The notes under the pieces were generated by a model. That model saw only the letters and a list, made by a program, of their open reading frames with translations, had not been told where the DNA came from and searched no databases. A DNA stretch of 64,000 nucleotides from Thioalkalivibrio thiocyanoxidans ARh2 (GTDB lineage Bacteria; Pseudomonadota; Gammaproteobacteria; Ectothiorhodospirales; Ectothiorhodospiraceae). Shown here piece after piece: positions 24,703-36,048 of the stretch. Location of the stretch: positions 1 to 64,000 of the forward strand of contig NZ_ARQK01000060.1 in assembly GCF_000385215.1 (NCBI RefSeq), written 5' to 3'. How positions within the stretch are numbered: the stretch's first letter is position 1; every line of letters starts with the position of its first letter. The position numbers were made by a program, and so were the translations under genes.

Positions 24703-25485
24703 ATGTCCCTCGTGACCATGCGACAGATGCTGGAAGCCGGTGTGCACTTCGGCCACCAGACCCGCTACTGGCATCCCAAGATGGCCCCGTACATTTTCGG
24801 GGAACGCAACAAGATTCATATCATCAACCTCGAGAAGTCCCTGCCGATGTTCAACGATGCGTTGAACTTCCTCGGCAAGATCGCCGCGGACGGTGGCAAG
24901 ATCATGTTCGTCGGGACCAAGCGTTCGGCGCGTGAAGTGGTTGGTGAAGAGGCGCGCCGTTGCGGCATGCCGTACGTCTCCCACCGCTGGCTGGGCGGCA
25001 TGCTGACCAACTTCAGCACGGTCAAGCAGTCGATCAAGCGCCTGAAGGACCTGGAGACCATGGACGCGGATGGCAGCTTCGAGGTGCTGAACAAGCGCGA
25101 AGCGCTGACCCGCCGCCGCGAGAAGGACAAGCTCGAACGCAGCCTGGGCGGCATCAAGGACATGAACCGCATGCCCGACGCGATGTTCGTGATCGACGTC
25201 GGCTACGAGAAGATCGCGGTGGCCGAGGCCAAGAAGCGCGGTATTCCGGTCGTTGCGGTGGTCGATTCCAATCACTCGCCGGAAGGCGTGGACTACGTGA
25301 TTCCCGGCAACGATGACGCGATGCGCGCGATCCAGCTGTACGTGGCGGCCATCGCCGATACGATCATCGAGGCCAAGGGCGCGGTATCCACCGGTGGCGT
25401 GTCCGAGGACGAGTTCGCGGGTGCAGACACCGCGACCGACGGCGGTTCCGAATCGAGTGAAGCGGCCCCGGCCAACCCGGCCTGA
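24703..25485 (+). CDS. rpsB: 30S ribosomal protein S2
   Basis: A 260-aa ribosomal S2 protein, with the conserved starts [22 protein letters not shown] and [15 protein letters not shown], and a Ser/Ala/Asp-rich C-terminal tail. It assembles late into the small subunit and recruits S1. The ATG at 24703 follows AGGAGAAACCTT. It opens the rpsB-tsf-pyrH-frr superoperon behind a structured leader. Confidence 0.98.
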   Translation: MSLVTMRQMLEAGVHFGHQTRYWHPKMAPYIFGERNKIHIINLEKSLPMFNDALNFLGKIAADGGKIMFVGTKRSAREVVGEEARRCGMPYVSHRWLGGMLTNFSTVKQSIKRLKDLETMDADGSFEVLNKREALTRRREKDKLERSLGGIKDMNRMPDAMFVIDVGYEKIAVAEAKKRGIPVVAVVDSNHSPEGVDYVIPGNDDAMRAIQLYVAAIADTIIEAKGAVSTGGVSEDEFAGADTATDGGSESSEAAPANPA

Positions 25486-25536
25486 ACCCGCTGCGGGCCC
25501 GGGGTGCGTGATCGCGACCGGGCCGACTGAACCAGG

Positions 25537-25566
25537 GGCCGGCTGCGGATGGCTGCGCAGCCGGCC
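25537..25566 (+). terminator. rpsB-tsf intergenic hairpin (partial terminator)
   Basis: Perfect 11-bp GC-rich stem (25537-25547 with 25556-25566) and 8-base loop. A T-run (TTTTT, about 25579-25583) follows after about 12 bases. The distance to the T-run suggests attenuation or mRNA end protection and not full termination, since tsf must be expressed. Confidence 0.6.
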
Positions 25567-25597
25567 TGATTGACGAATTTTTCAGGAGTACATCCCG

Positions 25598-26467
25598 ATG
25601 CAGATTACTGCTGCTCAAGTGAAAGAACTGCGCGAGCGCACCGGCGCCGGCATGATGGAATGCAAGAAGGCACTGACCGAGACCGGCGGTGACCTTGAGG
25701 CCGCCGTGGAGGCCATGCGCAAGTCCGGTATGGCGAAGGCGGACAAGAAGGCCGGCCGTGTCGCCGCCGAGGGTCGCGTCGAGATCGTCACCGAGGGCAA
25801 CAAGGCCGTGCTGGTGGAGATCAACTGCGAGACCGACTTCGTCGGTAACGACGACAACTTCCGTGCCTTTGCTGCACAGTGCGCCCAGGTTGCGCTGAGC
25901 TCTGGCGCGGCCGATGTGGAAGGCCTGATGGCGGAATCCGTCGATGGTCAGACCCTCGAGGAACACCGGACCCAGCTGATCGCGAAGGTTGGCGAGAACG
26001 TCCAGGTGCGCCGTTTCGATCGTCTGGAGGCCGCGGACGCCCTGGGCTTTTACCAGCACGGCGCCCGGATTGGCGTGGTGGTCAGCCTGAAAGGGGGCGA
26101 CGAGGCCCTGGCAAAGGACGTGGCCATGCATATCGCCGCCTCCAAGCCGGTGTGCGTGGATGAATCCGGCGTGCCGCAGGATCTGCTCGACAAGGAGCGG
26201 GCGATCTTCAAGGCGCAGGCCGAGGAGTCCGGCAAGCCGGAAAACATCATCGAGAAGATGATCGAAGGCCGCATTCGCAAGTATCTCGGCGAGATCACCC
26301 TGGTCGGCCAGCCGTTTGTGAAGGATCCCGACCAGACCGTTGGCCAGCTTCTGGAATCGAAGGGTGCCTCGGTGACCGGTTTCCTGCGCTACGAGGTGGG
26401 CGAAGGCATCGAGAAGAAAAAAGAGAACTTTGCCGAAGAAGTGATGGCGCAGGCCCGCGGGGCCTGA
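25598..26467 (+). CDS. tsf: Elongation factor Ts
   Basis: A 289-aa nucleotide exchange factor for EF-Tu. The N-terminal UBA-like domain ([27 protein letters not shown]) and the core CETDFVGND loop are conserved. Start ATG 25598 follows CAGGAG. Second gene of the rpsB operon. Confidence 0.98.
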   Translation: MQITAAQVKELRERTGAGMMECKKALTETGGDLEAAVEAMRKSGMAKADKKAGRVAAEGRVEIVTEGNKAVLVEINCETDFVGNDDNFRAFAAQCAQVALSSGAADVEGLMAESVDGQTLEEHRTQLIAKVGENVQVRRFDRLEAADALGFYQHGARIGVVVSLKGGDEALAKDVAMHIAASKPVCVDESGVPQDLLDKERAIFKAQAEESGKPENIIEKMIEGRIRKYLGEITLVGQPFVKDPDQTVGQLLESKGASVTGFLRYEVGEGIEKKKENFAEEVMAQARGA

Positions 26468-26589
26468 TTCGCCGGATCGCTTTGGCGTAGACTCCCGGTG
26501 CGGGCGCGGGCCGCGCTCGTACCGGACCCCGGCCGGCATCCGGCTATACACATGGCAGGCGCAGGACCCGAGCCCGATAAAGGAGCCCA

Positions 26590-27327
26590 ATGAGTCAGGA
26601 CAGGCAACCCGCGTACAGGCGCATCCTTCTGAAGTTGAGCGGGGAGGCCCTGATGGGGCAGCAATCCTACGGGGTGGACCCGGATGTCCTGGCGCAGGTC
26701 GCCGAAGAGGTGTCGGAACTCTCGAGCATGGGTGTCGAGGTCGGCATCGTGATCGGAGGCGGCAATATCTTCCGTGGCGCCGGACTTGCCCAGGGGGGCA
26801 TGGATCGGGTCACGGGCGACCACATGGGCATGCTGGCGACGGTGATCAATGCCCTGGCGATTCAGGATGCGATCGAGCGCGCGGGGCGGTTCTCCCGCGT
26901 GATGTCGGCCATCCGCATCAATCAGGTCTGCGAAGACTATATTCGGCGTCGGGCCGTGCGCCATCTGGAGAAGGGCCGGATCGTGGTGTTCGCCGCGGGG
27001 ACCGGTAACCCGTTCTTCACTACGGATTCCGCCGCGGCGCTGCGCGCCATCGAGATCAACGCCGAGTTGATGATCAAGGCCACCAAGGTGGACGGGGTCT
27101 ATGATTCGGACCCCATGACGCGCAAGGATGCACGGCGCTTTGAGCGCCTGACGTTCGACGATGCGCTGGAGCGCCGGCTGGGCGTGATGGACACGACCGC
27201 GCTGGTCATGTGCCGCGATAACGGCCTGCCGATCCGCGTGATGAACATGTTTGCAAAAGGGGACCTCCGGCGGCTGGTGATGGGCGAGCCGGTGGGCACC
27301 CTGGTCGAGGGATCCCGAGATGACTGA
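26590..27327 (+). CDS. pyrH: UMP kinase
   Basis: A 245-aa amino-acid-kinase-fold enzyme converting UMP to UDP, hexameric and regulated by GTP and UTP in relatives. Conserved [19 protein letters not shown] and [17 protein letters not shown] segments are present. An AAAGGAGCCC ribosome site precedes the ATG. It overlaps frr by 8 bp. Confidence 0.97.
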   Translation: MSQDRQPAYRRILLKLSGEALMGQQSYGVDPDVLAQVAEEVSELSSMGVEVGIVIGGGNIFRGAGLAQGGMDRVTGDHMGMLATVINALAIQDAIERAGRFSRVMSAIRINQVCEDYIRRRAVRHLEKGRIVVFAAGTGNPFFTTDSAAALRAIEINAELMIKATKVDGVYDSDPMTRKDARRFERLTFDDALERRLGVMDTTALVMCRDNGLPIRVMNMFAKGDLRRLVMGEPVGTLVEGSRDD

Positions 27328-27877
27328 AGCCACCATCAAGGATGCACGCGAGCGCATGGACAAGAGCGTCGAGGCGCTGCGCCACGAGTTGGCCAAGATT
27401 CGGACGGGGCGTGCGCACCCCAGTCTGCTCGAGCATGTGCATGTCGAATACTACGGGATGGAAGTCCCGATCAATCAGGTCGCGAATATCAATGCCGAGG
27501 ACTCGCGCACGCTGGCGGTAGTGCCCTACGAGAAGGACATGGTGGCCAAGGTGGAGAAGGCGATCATGACCTCGGACCTGGGTCTGAATCCGGCCAGCAT
27601 GGGTACGGTGATCCGGGTGCCGTTGCCGGCACTGACGGAAGAGCGGCGCCGTGACCTGGTGAAGGTGGTCCGGGCCGAGGCCGAGAATGCGCGTGTCGCG
27701 ATACGCAATATTCGGCGCGACGCCAACAACACGTTCAAGCAGGCGGTGAAGGACAAGGAGATCTCGGAAGACGACGAGCACAAGGCACAGGAACAGGTGC
27801 AAAAGCTCACCGATGATCACATTGCGAAGATCGATGCACTGCTTGAGGACAAGGAAGCCGAGTTGATGGAAGTCTGA
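27320..27877 (+). CDS. frr: Ribosome recycling factor
   Basis: A 185-aa protein of normal RRF length with the pattern [25 protein letters not shown] and the C-terminal [14 protein letters not shown]. It splits post-termination ribosomes with EF-G. It overlaps pyrH by 8 bp, and uppS begins 14 bp downstream. Confidence 0.98.
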   Translation: MTEATIKDARERMDKSVEALRHELAKIRTGRAHPSLLEHVHVEYYGMEVPINQVANINAEDSRTLAVVPYEKDMVAKVEKAIMTSDLGLNPASMGTVIRVPLPALTEERRRDLVKVVRAEAENARVAIRNIRRDANNTFKQAVKDKEISEDDEHKAQEQVQKLTDDHIAKIDALLEDKEAELMEV

Positions 27878-27891
27878 CCGGCCACCTCCCC

Positions 27892-28644
27892 ATGCCGGTT
27901 ACCCCCACCACCGACCCCGTGCTCCCCGGTCACGTTGCGATCATCATGGATGGCAACGGGCGCTGGGCCCAGGCGCGTGGGCTGGATCGTTCCGCAGGGC
28001 ATCGCGAAGGCCTGGAGGCCACGCGCAGGGCCGTGCGCTTCTATGCCGAGCACGGGATTCGCACGCTGACGCTGTTCGCATTCAGCAGCGAGAACTGGGG
28101 ACGCCCTCGGACCGAAGTCGAGGCACTCTTCGAACTCTTCGTTTCGGCGATCGAGGCGGAGCTTCCCGAGCTGGTGGAACGTGGCATTCAGCTGCGTTTC
28201 ATCGGTGATCGCGCGACTTTCCCCCCAACCTTGCAGGGTCGGATGACGGAGGCCGAGGAGGCCACGGCCGGCAACGATGGCATGTGTCTGGTGGTGGCCC
28301 TGGGGTATGGGGGTCGCTGGGACATCCTTCAGGCCGCCGAGCGATGGATGGCGAAAGGCGGGCCGGAGGCCGATGGCGATCCCGAGGTCGCCTTTGCGTC
28401 CGAGTTGAGCACCGCCGGGCTGGCCGATGTGGACCTGTTGATTCGTACTGGCGGGGAACAGCGCATCAGCAACTTCCTGCTGTGGCAGGCGGCCTACGCC
28501 GAAGTCCTGTTTATCGAAACCTACTGGCCGGATGTGGGCGAGAGCGACTTCGACCGCAGTCTGGCCTGGTATGGCCGACGGCAGCGACGTTTTGGCCGTG
28601 TGCCCGCTGGGCACCGTGCCCCAAGCGAGGCCTCCGGTGCTTAA
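27892..28644 (+). CDS. uppS: Undecaprenyl diphosphate synthase
   Basis: A 250-aa cis-prenyltransferase making the C55 carrier lipid for peptidoglycan and LPS. The catalytic motif IMDGNGRWAQ (D20) and the RTGGEQRISNFLLWQ substrate loop are intact. The next gene, cdsA, starts inside its last codons. Confidence 0.97.
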   Translation: MPVTPTTDPVLPGHVAIIMDGNGRWAQARGLDRSAGHREGLEATRRAVRFYAEHGIRTLTLFAFSSENWGRPRTEVEALFELFVSAIEAELPELVERGIQLRFIGDRATFPPTLQGRMTEAEEATAGNDGMCLVVALGYGGRWDILQAAERWMAKGGPEADGDPEVAFASELSTAGLADVDLLIRTGGEQRISNFLLWQAAYAEVLFIETYWPDVGESDFDRSLAWYGRRQRRFGRVPAGHRAPSEASGA

Positions 28645-29470
28645 GACCCGAGTGGCGACAGCCGCGGCCGTCGGCCTGCCCGCACTGGCGCTGATCGCAT
28701 TCGGCCCGAACTGGGCGGTGCTGGCCCTGATTGCTGCAGTGACGGGCCTGGCCGCCTGGGAATGGGGCGAGCTGACTGGTCTGCATGCGGCCTGGGAACG
28801 CGCGGTACTGGCGCTGCTGGTTGTGGTGCCGCTGGCAGCACTGGGGATGACGCTGGCGCAGCCGCTGCATCTTCTGGTCCTCATGTTTGCGGTCTTGTGG
28901 TGGCTGCTGATTGTGTTGGCCCTGCCGTTTTACCGCCCGGGGGACGGCGGGCGCGGTCCGCGGCCCAAACTGTTGACGGTCGCCGCGGTGCTGGCGCTGG
29001 TACCGTCCGGGATGTCCCTGGTCTGGCTGCACGCGCTGGCGCCCTGGCTGGTGGTCTACCTCATCGTCCTGGTGGGCTTCGCTGATACCGGGGCCTACTT
29101 CGCCGGGAAGGCCTTCGGGCGCAGTCCCCTGGCACCCGATATCAGCCCGGGGAAGACCCGCGAGGGCCTGCTCGGGGGGCTGGTCGCCGTACTGGCCCTG
29201 TCCGTGGTGGTAGCCGGGATCTGGGGGCTGGTGCCCATGGATGCGTTGGTATTCGTTCTGCTGTCGGTGCTGATTGCGCTGGTGTCGGTGGTGGGAGACC
29301 TGTTCGAGAGTATCCTCAAGCGCCAGGCGGGCGCCAAGGACAGCGGTTCCTTGCTACCCGGCCACGGGGGTATTCTGGATCGGGTCGACAGCCTGATTGC
29401 GGCGGCCCCGATCTTTCTCGCCGGACTACTGTGGCTGGCCTTGTTGCCCGTCCCTGGGCCCGCGGCATGA
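28637..29470 (+). CDS. cdsA: Phosphatidate cytidylyltransferase
   Basis: A 277-aa polytopic membrane enzyme forming CDP-diacylglycerol. It has eight or so hydrophobic segments and the C-terminal signature spanning SVVGDLFESILKR and KDSGSLLPGHGGILDRVDS. The GTG at 28637 was chosen: it follows GAGG at good spacing, overlaps the uppS stop by 8 bp and gives a length near E. coli CdsA (285). Confidence 0.95.
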   Translation: MLKTRVATAAAVGLPALALIAFGPNWAVLALIAAVTGLAAWEWGELTGLHAAWERAVLALLVVVPLAALGMTLAQPLHLLVLMFAVLWWLLIVLALPFYRPGDGGRGPRPKLLTVAAVLALVPSGMSLVWLHALAPWLVVYLIVLVGFADTGAYFAGKAFGRSPLAPDISPGKTREGLLGGLVAVLALSVVVAGIWGLVPMDALVFVLLSVLIALVSVVGDLFESILKRQAGAKDSGSLLPGHGGILDRVDSLIAAAPIFLAGLLWLALLPVPGPAA

Positions 29471-29492
29471 AAACTCGCAGGTGTAGCACGTT

Positions 29493-30698
29493 ATGACCCC
29501 CATGCGGATCACCATCCTCGGTTCCACTGGCAGCATCGGCGTCAGTACGCTGGATGTGGTGTCACGCCAGCCCGACCGCTTCCAGGTCCATGCGCTGACC
29601 GCGCATCACAATGTCGAGCGCCTGAAGGCACAGTGCCTGGAGGTGCAGCCCCGGATCGCCGTGGTGGCGGAGGCGTCGGCCGCGGCCCAGCTCCAGCGCG
29701 AGCTGGAAGAGGCCGGTTGCACGACCGAGGTGCGGGCAGGGCCGGAGGCCCTGGCCGAGGTGGCGGCGGCGCCGGAGGTGGACGCGGTAATGGCGGCCAT
29801 AGTCGGGGCGGCCGGACTCCTGCCGACCCTCGCCGCGGCCGAGGCAGGCAAGCGCGTACTCCTCGCCAACAAGGAGGCGCTGGTGATGTCCGGTGCGTTG
29901 CTGATCGAGGCCGTGCGCCGTTCCGGTGCCTGTCTGCTGCCAATCGACAGCGAACACAATGCCATTTTCCAGTGCCTGCCCACCGGTTACGTCTGTGCCG
30001 ATGCGGTGACCCCGCACGGCGTCGAGCGGATCTGGCTGACCGCCTCCGGCGGCCCGTTCCGGGACCGTCCGCTCGACACCTTCGGCGGCATTACGCCGGA
30101 TGAGGCCTGCGCCCATCCGAACTGGGAAATGGGACGCAAGATCTCGGTCGACTCCGCCACCATGATGAACAAGGGCCTGGAGGTGATCGAGGCGTGCTGG
30201 CTGTTTGCGGTGGAGCCATCAGCGATACAGGTGGTGCTGCACCCGCAAAGCATCGTGCATTCGATGGTGGCCTACAACGATGGTTCGGTCCTTGCGCAGA
30301 TGGGCAACCCCGACATGCGCACACCGATCGCGCATGCGCTGGCCTGGCCCGATCGGGTGGGCTCCGGGGTCTCGGCACTGGATTTGCTGAGCGTAGGCCC
30401 GCTGGAGTTCCGCGAGCCGGAAAGCGAGCGGTTCCCCGCACTGGGGCTGGCCTACCGTGCCATGGAGCGGGGCGGTACGGCCACAGCGGTACTGAATGCG
30501 GCAAACGAGGTGGCGGTCGATGCCTTCCTCTCGGGTCGGCTGGCCTTCAGTGACATCGCGGTGGTGATCGAGCGCACGCTGGAGGGCCAGCCGACGCAGG
30601 CAGCCGATTCCCTCGAGCGCGTGCTGGCCGCTGATGCCGAGGCGCGCGCCCATGCCGGCCACGAGATCGGGCGTCTGCAGCGCCAGGCAGTGTCATGA
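29493..30698 (+). CDS. dxr: 1-deoxy-D-xylulose 5-phosphate reductoisomerase
   Basis: A 401-aa NADPH-dependent enzyme of the MEP isoprenoid pathway. It has the Rossmann motif [12 protein letters not shown] (10-21), ANKEALVM and the metal/substrate region DSEHNAIFQ, plus [11 protein letters not shown] second ATG at 29502 is an equally possible start. Its MEP partners ispD and ispF lie at 56-57 kb and uppS directly upstream uses the product. The stop overlaps rseP (ATGA). Confidence 0.96.
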   Translation: MTPMRITILGSTGSIGVSTLDVVSRQPDRFQVHALTAHHNVERLKAQCLEVQPRIAVVAEASAAAQLQRELEEAGCTTEVRAGPEALAEVAAAPEVDAVMAAIVGAAGLLPTLAAAEAGKRVLLANKEALVMSGALLIEAVRRSGACLLPIDSEHNAIFQCLPTGYVCADAVTPHGVERIWLTASGGPFRDRPLDTFGGITPDEACAHPNWEMGRKISVDSATMMNKGLEVIEACWLFAVEPSAIQVVLHPQSIVHSMVAYNDGSVLAQMGNPDMRTPIAHALAWPDRVGSGVSALDLLSVGPLEFREPESERFPALGLAYRAMERGGTATAVLNAANEVAVDAFLSGRLAFSDIAVVIERTLEGQPTQAADSLERVLAADAEARAHAGHEIGRLQRQAVS

Positions 30699-32056
30699 CG
30701 CTGTTGACCAGCCTGCTGGCGTTCGCTGTGGCCATCGGCGTGCTGGTCACCGTACACGAGTACGGGCATTACCTGGCGGCGCGCGCGATGGGGGTCAAGG
30801 TGCTGCGCTTCTCCGTCGGCTTCGGACGCCCCTTGCTCAGCCGCCGGTTCGGGCGGGATCGCACCGAGTTTGTCGTGGCGGCGCTGCCCCTTGGGGGGTA
30901 TGTGAAGATGCTCGACGAGCGCGAGGGTGAAGTGGCGCCCGAGGAGCGCGACCGGGCCTTCAACAACAAGGGGCTCAAGGCGCGCACCTTCATTGTGTCC
31001 GCGGGGCCGCTGGCGAACTTCCTGTTTGCCATGGTCGCCTACGCTGCCATGTTCATGATTGGCGTGGGCGGTGTACGTGCGGTGGTTGGCGAGGTTACCC
31101 CGGAGAGCCCGGCGGCCGTGGCCGGGCTGGAGCGCGGCGAGGAGATTGTCGCGATCGATGGGCGCTCCGTGCAGGATTGGGAGCAGACCAATCTGCGCCT
31201 GCTTGACCATGCCGTTCGGGGTGATACGGTGCCGGTTCTCGTGCGCGACCGCGACGGCCGCGAGGTGGAGCGTGCGCTGGATCTGAGCGACCGTCAGGCA
31301 ATCCTGGGACGGGGCCAGTTCCTGGAGCAGGTAGGGCTGGCGCCTTATCGCCCGGCATTGGAGCCGCGGATTGGCCAGGTGGAGTCCGGGAGCCCGGCAG
31401 CGGCAGCGGGGTTCGAGGCCGGTGACCGGATTGTCGCGGTGGACGGCGATGCGATCGACGACTGGAATGACTGGGTGCGTCGTATCCAGGCCAGCCCGGA
31501 GCGTGAACAAGTCGTTCGTGTGGAGCGCGATGGCCAGGCGGTCGAGTTGCGGGTGACCCCGGAGGCGGTCGCCATCAATGACGAGACCATTGGACGCATT
31601 GGCGCCGGGGTCGATCCGGATCAGCCGGCGATGCGCGAGATGGCGGTGCTGGTGCGCCAGGGTCCCGTGGAGGCACTGGGTTCGGGAGTGGTCCGTACCT
31701 GGGATGTCTCGATCCTGACGGTGGGTATCCTGTGGCGCATGGTGACCGGCGAGGCGTCGGTCAAAAACATCAGCGGACCGGTTACCATAGCCGAGTTTGC
31801 GGGCACCACGGCAGTGATCGGGATTTCGGCCTTTCTCGGATTCCTGGCGCTGGTAAGTGTGTCGCTGGGGATCATCAACCTGCTGCCGATCCCGCTGCTG
31901 GATGGTGGCCACCTGCTGTATTACGCAGTGGAGGCGGTAAAAGGGAGTCCGGTGTCCGAGCGCGCCCAGATCATCGGGCAGCAGTTCGGTATCCTCGCGA
32001 TCGCCGCATTGATGTTGCTGGCCCTCTACAACGATTTGACACGTCTGTTCGGGTGA
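30695..32056 (+). CDS. rseP: Site-2 intramembrane protease RseP
   Basis: A 453-aa zinc metalloprotease of the inner membrane that cleaves anti-sigma factor RseA in the envelope stress pathway. The zinc site HEYGH is at 21-25, and the second conserved motif is LDGGH in the C-terminal third. Two PDZ domains lie between (about 115-190 and 220-290). Directly followed by bamA, as in most gammaproteobacteria. Confidence 0.96.
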   Translation: MTLLTSLLAFAVAIGVLVTVHEYGHYLAARAMGVKVLRFSVGFGRPLLSRRFGRDRTEFVVAALPLGGYVKMLDEREGEVAPEERDRAFNNKGLKARTFIVSAGPLANFLFAMVAYAAMFMIGVGGVRAVVGEVTPESPAAVAGLERGEEIVAIDGRSVQDWEQTNLRLLDHAVRGDTVPVLVRDRDGREVERALDLSDRQAILGRGQFLEQVGLAPYRPALEPRIGQVESGSPAAAAGFEAGDRIVAVDGDAIDDWNDWVRRIQASPEREQVVRVERDGQAVELRVTPEAVAINDETIGRIGAGVDPDQPAMREMAVLVRQGPVEALGSGVVRTWDVSILTVGILWRMVTGEASVKNISGPVTIAEFAGTTAVIGISAFLGFLALVSVSLGIINLLPIPLLDGGHLLYYAVEAVKGSPVSERAQIIGQQFGILAIAALMLLALYNDLTRLFG

Positions 32057-32088
32057 GCCCGAAACAGCCCTTTTGATTGGCGGAAAGC

Positions 32089-34431
32089 ATGTCGCGAAAC
32101 AGCTTGAGAGCAGTGGCCCTGGTTGGCCTCATGGGTCTGGCGGGTACGGCCTGGGGACAGACCTACCAGATCGAGGACATCGAGATCGAGGGGCTGGAGC
32201 GGATTACCGCGGGCACCGCACTGAGCTATCTGCCAGTCGAAGTAGGCGACACCTTCGATGAAAGCCAGAGCCCGGAGCTCATCCGCGAGATGTTCCAGAC
32301 GGGGTTCTTCGATGACGTGGAGATCGCCCGGCGCGGTGATGTGCTGGTGGTGATTGTGTCCGAGCGCCCGGCGATCAACCAGATCAACTTTTCCGGGAAC
32401 CGCGACATCCCGGACGAAGGGCTGCGCGAGGCGCTGGAGTCGGCCGGGCTGCGCAGCGGCCGCGTATTCAACCGGACAATGCTGGACCGGATCGAGAGCG
32501 AACTGCGTCAGCAGTATTTCGCGCGCGGGCGCTACAACGTCGAGGTGGATGTCGAGATCATCGACCTGCCGCGCAATCGCGTGGATATCGAGATCGACAT
32601 CGCCGAGGGCCCGGTGGCCCGCATCCAGCAGGTCAACGTGGTCGGCAACGAAAGCTTTACCGATCGCGACCTGACCCGCGGCTTCGAGTCGGGCGTGCCC
32701 CGCTGGTGGGCCTTCTTCAGCCGCCGGGATCATTATTCCCGCGAGAAGCTGTCGGGTGATCTCGAGCAGCTGCGTTCGCACTATCTGGACGAGGGTTTCC
32801 TCGAATTCGACATCGATTCGACCCAGGTCACGCTTACGCCCGACCGCCGGGACCTGTTCATCACCATTAACGTGGACGAGGGGGAGCGCTACACGGTCAC
32901 CGGCTTCGACCTGGCTGGCGACTTCGTGGTGTCGCAGGAGGAGCTCGAGGAACTGGTCGATGTGGATGTCGGCGAGCCCTTCTCGCGCAGTCAGGTGACG
33001 GAGTCCGCCGAGCGCATCACGAACCGTCTGATGCAGGACGGCTACGCCTTTGCCAACGTGAACCCGGTACCGGATGTCGACGAGGACAGTCGCGAGGTCG
33101 AAATCACGTTCTTCATCGACCCGGGCCCGCGCGTCTATGTACGCCGCATTCAGATCACCGGGAACGAGAACACCGAGGAGCGCGTCTATCGCCGCGAACT
33201 GCGGCAGATGGAGAGCTCCTGGTACAACGGGGCCCTGATCGAGCGCTCCCGTGTGCGGCTGCAGCGCCTGCCGTTCGTGCAGAGCGTGAACGTGGAGACG
33301 CAGCGGGTGCCGGGAACCGATGACGAGGTCGACCTCAATATCACGGTCACCGAGCAGCAGTCGGGCGCTCTCACGCTTGGGGCGGGCTTCTCGCAGAACC
33401 AGGGACTGTTGCTGACCGCGGGGCTGCAGCAGGACAACTTCCTGGGGACCGGCAATCGCTTCAATGCGGAGGTCAGTACCAGCCGGGTGAACCAGATCTT
33501 CCGCATGAGCGTGACCAACCCGCACTACACCCCGGCGGGTGCGAGCCGTGGCTTTTCCGTGTTCTACCGGAAGATCGACGCCGAGGAGGCGAACATCTCC
33601 CGTTACTCCTCGAATCGCTACGGGTTTGATGTCAGCTACGGGATCCCGCTGTCGGAGTTCGACCGCATCCGGATCGTGCCCGGCTTCGAACATATCGATA
33701 TCGACACGGTCGACCGTGATGGACGGCGGGGGAGCCCGGACGAGATCTTCGCCGAGGTCGACGAATTCGGCAGCTCCGCGAATTTCTACAAGATCGAGAC
33801 CAGCTACATCCACGACACCCGGGACAGCACCACGTTCGCGACCCAGGGACGTCGCCATCGCGTTGGCCTGGAACTCGCGATCCCCGGCAGTGATCGAGAG
33901 TTCTACAAGCTGACCTATTCGGGCGAGGAGATCTTCCGGCTGTCGGATCGCTATTCGTTCAGTCTTTCGGGCGGGATCGCCTATGCGGATGGCTACGGCG
34001 GGTCCGAGCTGCCGTTCTATGAACGGTTGTTCGCCGGCGGAATCCGGTCGGTGCGTGGCTACGAGGACAATCGCCTCGGCGACCAGCGCGAGCTGCGCGA
34101 GTTCGATGGCGAGCTGAGAAACGCGACACGTGATTCCAACGACGACCCGTATGGCGGGCGCTTCCGCACCACGATATCCGGGGAACTGTTCTACCCGATG
34201 CCGTTCGCGGCCGACAACGATGCGGTGCGCATGAGTACCTTCGTCGATGCGGGTAATGTATTCAACGATCCCGGCGACTGGGATGCCGGTGAGCTGCGGG
34301 CCTCCGCAGGGTTTGCCATTACCTGGTTCTCGCCGGTGGGGCCGCTGAGCTTCAGCGTGGCGGAGCCGCTGAACGACCAGCCGGAAGACGATATTCAGCG
34401 CTTCCAGTTCCTGCTGGGGGCATCCTTCTGA
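32089..34431 (+). CDS. bamA: Outer membrane protein assembly factor BamA
   Basis: A 780-aa Omp85 protein that inserts beta-barrel proteins in the outer membrane. It has a signal peptide (1-23, ending AWG), five POTRA domains (about 24-350) and a C-terminal barrel. The barrel includes the lid-lock loop motif GGIRSVRGYEDNRLG and ends in a terminal Phe (FLLGASF). The ATG at 32089 gives a normal signal peptide; an in-frame TTG at 32077 is less likely. Confidence 0.97.
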   Translation: MSRNSLRAVALVGLMGLAGTAWGQTYQIEDIEIEGLERITAGTALSYLPVEVGDTFDESQSPELIREMFQTGFFDDVEIARRGDVLVVIVSERPAINQINFSGNRDIPDEGLREALESAGLRSGRVFNRTMLDRIESELRQQYFARGRYNVEVDVEIIDLPRNRVDIEIDIAEGPVARIQQVNVVGNESFTDRDLTRGFESGVPRWWAFFSRRDHYSREKLSGDLEQLRSHYLDEGFLEFDIDSTQVTLTPDRRDLFITINVDEGERYTVTGFDLAGDFVVSQEELEELVDVDVGEPFSRSQVTESAERITNRLMQDGYAFANVNPVPDVDEDSREVEITFFIDPGPRVYVRRIQITGNENTEERVYRRELRQMESSWYNGALIERSRVRLQRLPFVQSVNVETQRVPGTDDEVDLNITVTEQQSGALTLGAGFSQNQGLLLTAGLQQDNFLGTGNRFNAEVSTSRVNQIFRMSVTNPHYTPAGASRGFSVFYRKIDAEEANISRYSSNRYGFDVSYGIPLSEFDRIRIVPGFEHIDIDTVDRDGRRGSPDEIFAEVDEFGSSANFYKIETSYIHDTRDSTTFATQGRRHRVGLELAIPGSDREFYKLTYSGEEIFRLSDRYSFSLSGGIAYADGYGGSELPFYERLFAGGIRSVRGYEDNRLGDQRELREFDGELRNATRDSNDDPYGGRFRTTISGELFYPMPFAADNDAVRMSTFVDAGNVFNDPGDWDAGELRASAGFAITWFSPVGPLSFSVAEPLNDQPEDDIQRFQFLLGASF

Positions 34432-34448
34432 GTGTGAGGAGCAAGGGC

Positions 34449-34988
34449 ATGAGTCAGCGCAGTGGGACCATGAAGGGCGGCGTCTCCCTCGCGCTGTCCG
34501 CCGTGCTGTTGCTGGCTGGCTGGCTGGCGCTCCCGGCACAGGCGGGGGCCCAGAACGTCGCGTTCGTGACGATGAACCGTATCCTGGAGGATTCGCCGCA
34601 GGCCGAGCAGGCCATGCGCGAACTGGAACGGGAGTTCTCGCCGCGTGACGCGGAACTGGTGGCCGAGCGCGAAGAGCTGCAGCGCATGCGCGATCAGCTG
34701 GAGCGCGACGGGGACATGATGGACCCCTCCGACCGGGCCGATCTGGAGCGCGAGTTTTCCCAGCGTTCGCGGGAGTTCCGTCGCGCACAGGAGAGCTTCA
34801 GCGAGGATCTGAACGTGCGCCGCAACGAAGAGCTTTCCCGGCTGCAGCGGCGAATCAACGATGCCATCGTGGAACTGGCGCGCGAACGCGAAATCGACGT
34901 CATCCTGACCGAACGCAACGTGCTCTACGCCAGTGACCGGGTCGACATCACGGACGATATCCTTGCCGCAATGCAGCGCGACGACTGA
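34449..34988 (+). CDS. skp: Periplasmic chaperone Skp/OmpH
   Basis: A 179-aa protein with a signal peptide (about 1-33, ending AGA) followed by a long charged coiled coil, the jellyfish-arm pattern of Skp, which delivers unfolded outer membrane proteins to BamA. The ATG at 34449 follows GGAG and is preferred over GTG at 34434. Order bamA-skp-lpxD is conserved. Confidence 0.92.
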   Translation: MSQRSGTMKGGVSLALSAVLLLAGWLALPAQAGAQNVAFVTMNRILEDSPQAEQAMRELEREFSPRDAELVAEREELQRMRDQLERDGDMMDPSDRADLEREFSQRSREFRRAQESFSEDLNVRRNEELSRLQRRINDAIVELAREREIDVILTERNVLYASDRVDITDDILAAMQRDD

Positions 34989-35994
34989 GCGGGCGATCAC
35001 CGCCGGGGAGCTGGCCGAGTATCTGGCCGGCGAGCTCGACGGTTCGGCCGATATCCCGCTGCGGGGTCTGGCGACACTCGCCCAAGCCGGGCCGGCGGAT
35101 GTGGCCTTTGTCGCGGATCCACAACGCTACCGCGATGCGCTGGAAGCGACCGCAGCCGGCTGCGTCCTGGTGCCCAGGTCGGGCACCGGGGCCTTGAGGA
35201 CGCCCGTGCGTGCGTGGATTGCCGTCGATGATCCCTATCGCGCCTACGGGCAGGCGTCACGCTGGTTTGGTGCCGGGCGCCGCGAGGTGTCCCCCGGTGT
35301 CGATCCGAGTGCGCGTGTGCATCCGGATGCCCGTATTGCCGCCGATGCGGAGGTGGGGCCCGGTGTGGTGATTGGCGCCGGTTGCCGGATCGGTGCGGGC
35401 GTGGTGATTGGCGCAAACAGTGTGCTGGGCGCGCGCGTCGAGCTGGGGGAAGGGAGCTATCTGCATCCCCGAGTCAGCCTGCTGGATGACGTGAAAGTGG
35501 GCAGGCGCGCAATCATCCACAGTGGGGCCGTGCTGGGTGCGGATGGCTTCGGGTTCGCGCCGACGCCCGATGCGACCTGGGAAAAGATCGAGCAGCTGGG
35601 CGATGTGCGTGTGGGCGACGATGTGGAGATCGGAGCGAATTCCACCATCGACCGAGGGGCGCTGGAGTCCACGCGGATCGGCAACGGGGTCAAGATCGAC
35701 AACCTGGTTCATGTTGCCCATAACGTTCAGATTGGCGACCATACCGCCATTGCCGGATGCGTGGGCATTGCGGGCAGCGCTCGGATCGGTGCGCATTGTG
35801 CCATTGGCGGCGGGGTGGGGATTCTCGGCCATCTGGCCATTGCGGACCGGGTCACGCTGCACGCGATGACACTCGTCACGCGCTCGATAGATCGGCCTGG
35901 TGAATATGCATCCGGCGTCCCTCACCAGGAGGCCCGGTTGTGGAATCGGATGCTGGCGCGACTGCGTCGGCTCGCCCGAACCCGGGGTGCATGA
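34963..35994 (+). CDS. lpxD: UDP-3-O-(3-hydroxyacyl)glucosamine N-acyltransferase
   Basis: About 343 aa. An N-terminal uridine-binding domain is followed by a left-handed beta-helix of hexapeptide repeats (about 100-320) with the catalytic His in [10 protein letters not shown]. It adds the 2-N acyl chain to the lipid A precursor. The start is uncertain: TTG at 34963 gives a length matching E. coli (341), while GTG at 34933 is the other option. Either overlaps the end of skp. Confidence 0.93.
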   Translation: MPQCSATTERAITAGELAEYLAGELDGSADIPLRGLATLAQAGPADVAFVADPQRYRDALEATAAGCVLVPRSGTGALRTPVRAWIAVDDPYRAYGQASRWFGAGRREVSPGVDPSARVHPDARIAADAEVGPGVVIGAGCRIGAGVVIGANSVLGARVELGEGSYLHPRVSLLDDVKVGRRAIIHSGAVLGADGFGFAPTPDATWEKIEQLGDVRVGDDVEIGANSTIDRGALESTRIGNGVKIDNLVHVAHNVQIGDHTAIAGCVGIAGSARIGAHCAIGGGVGILGHLAIADRVTLHAMTLVTRSIDRPGEYASGVPHQEARLWNRMLARLRRLARTRGA

Positions 35995-36048
35995 TCCTGC
36001 CGGCGTTGTAGTCTCGGCTAATCAGAACCAACAACAAAGGAATGCCGC

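Noticed and set aside
32026-34788. A 920-residue open frame on the minus strand across bamA
   Set aside because: It is a shadow of bamA/skp caused by high GC and codon bias; it shows no recognisable domain, while the plus-strand frames are clear family members.
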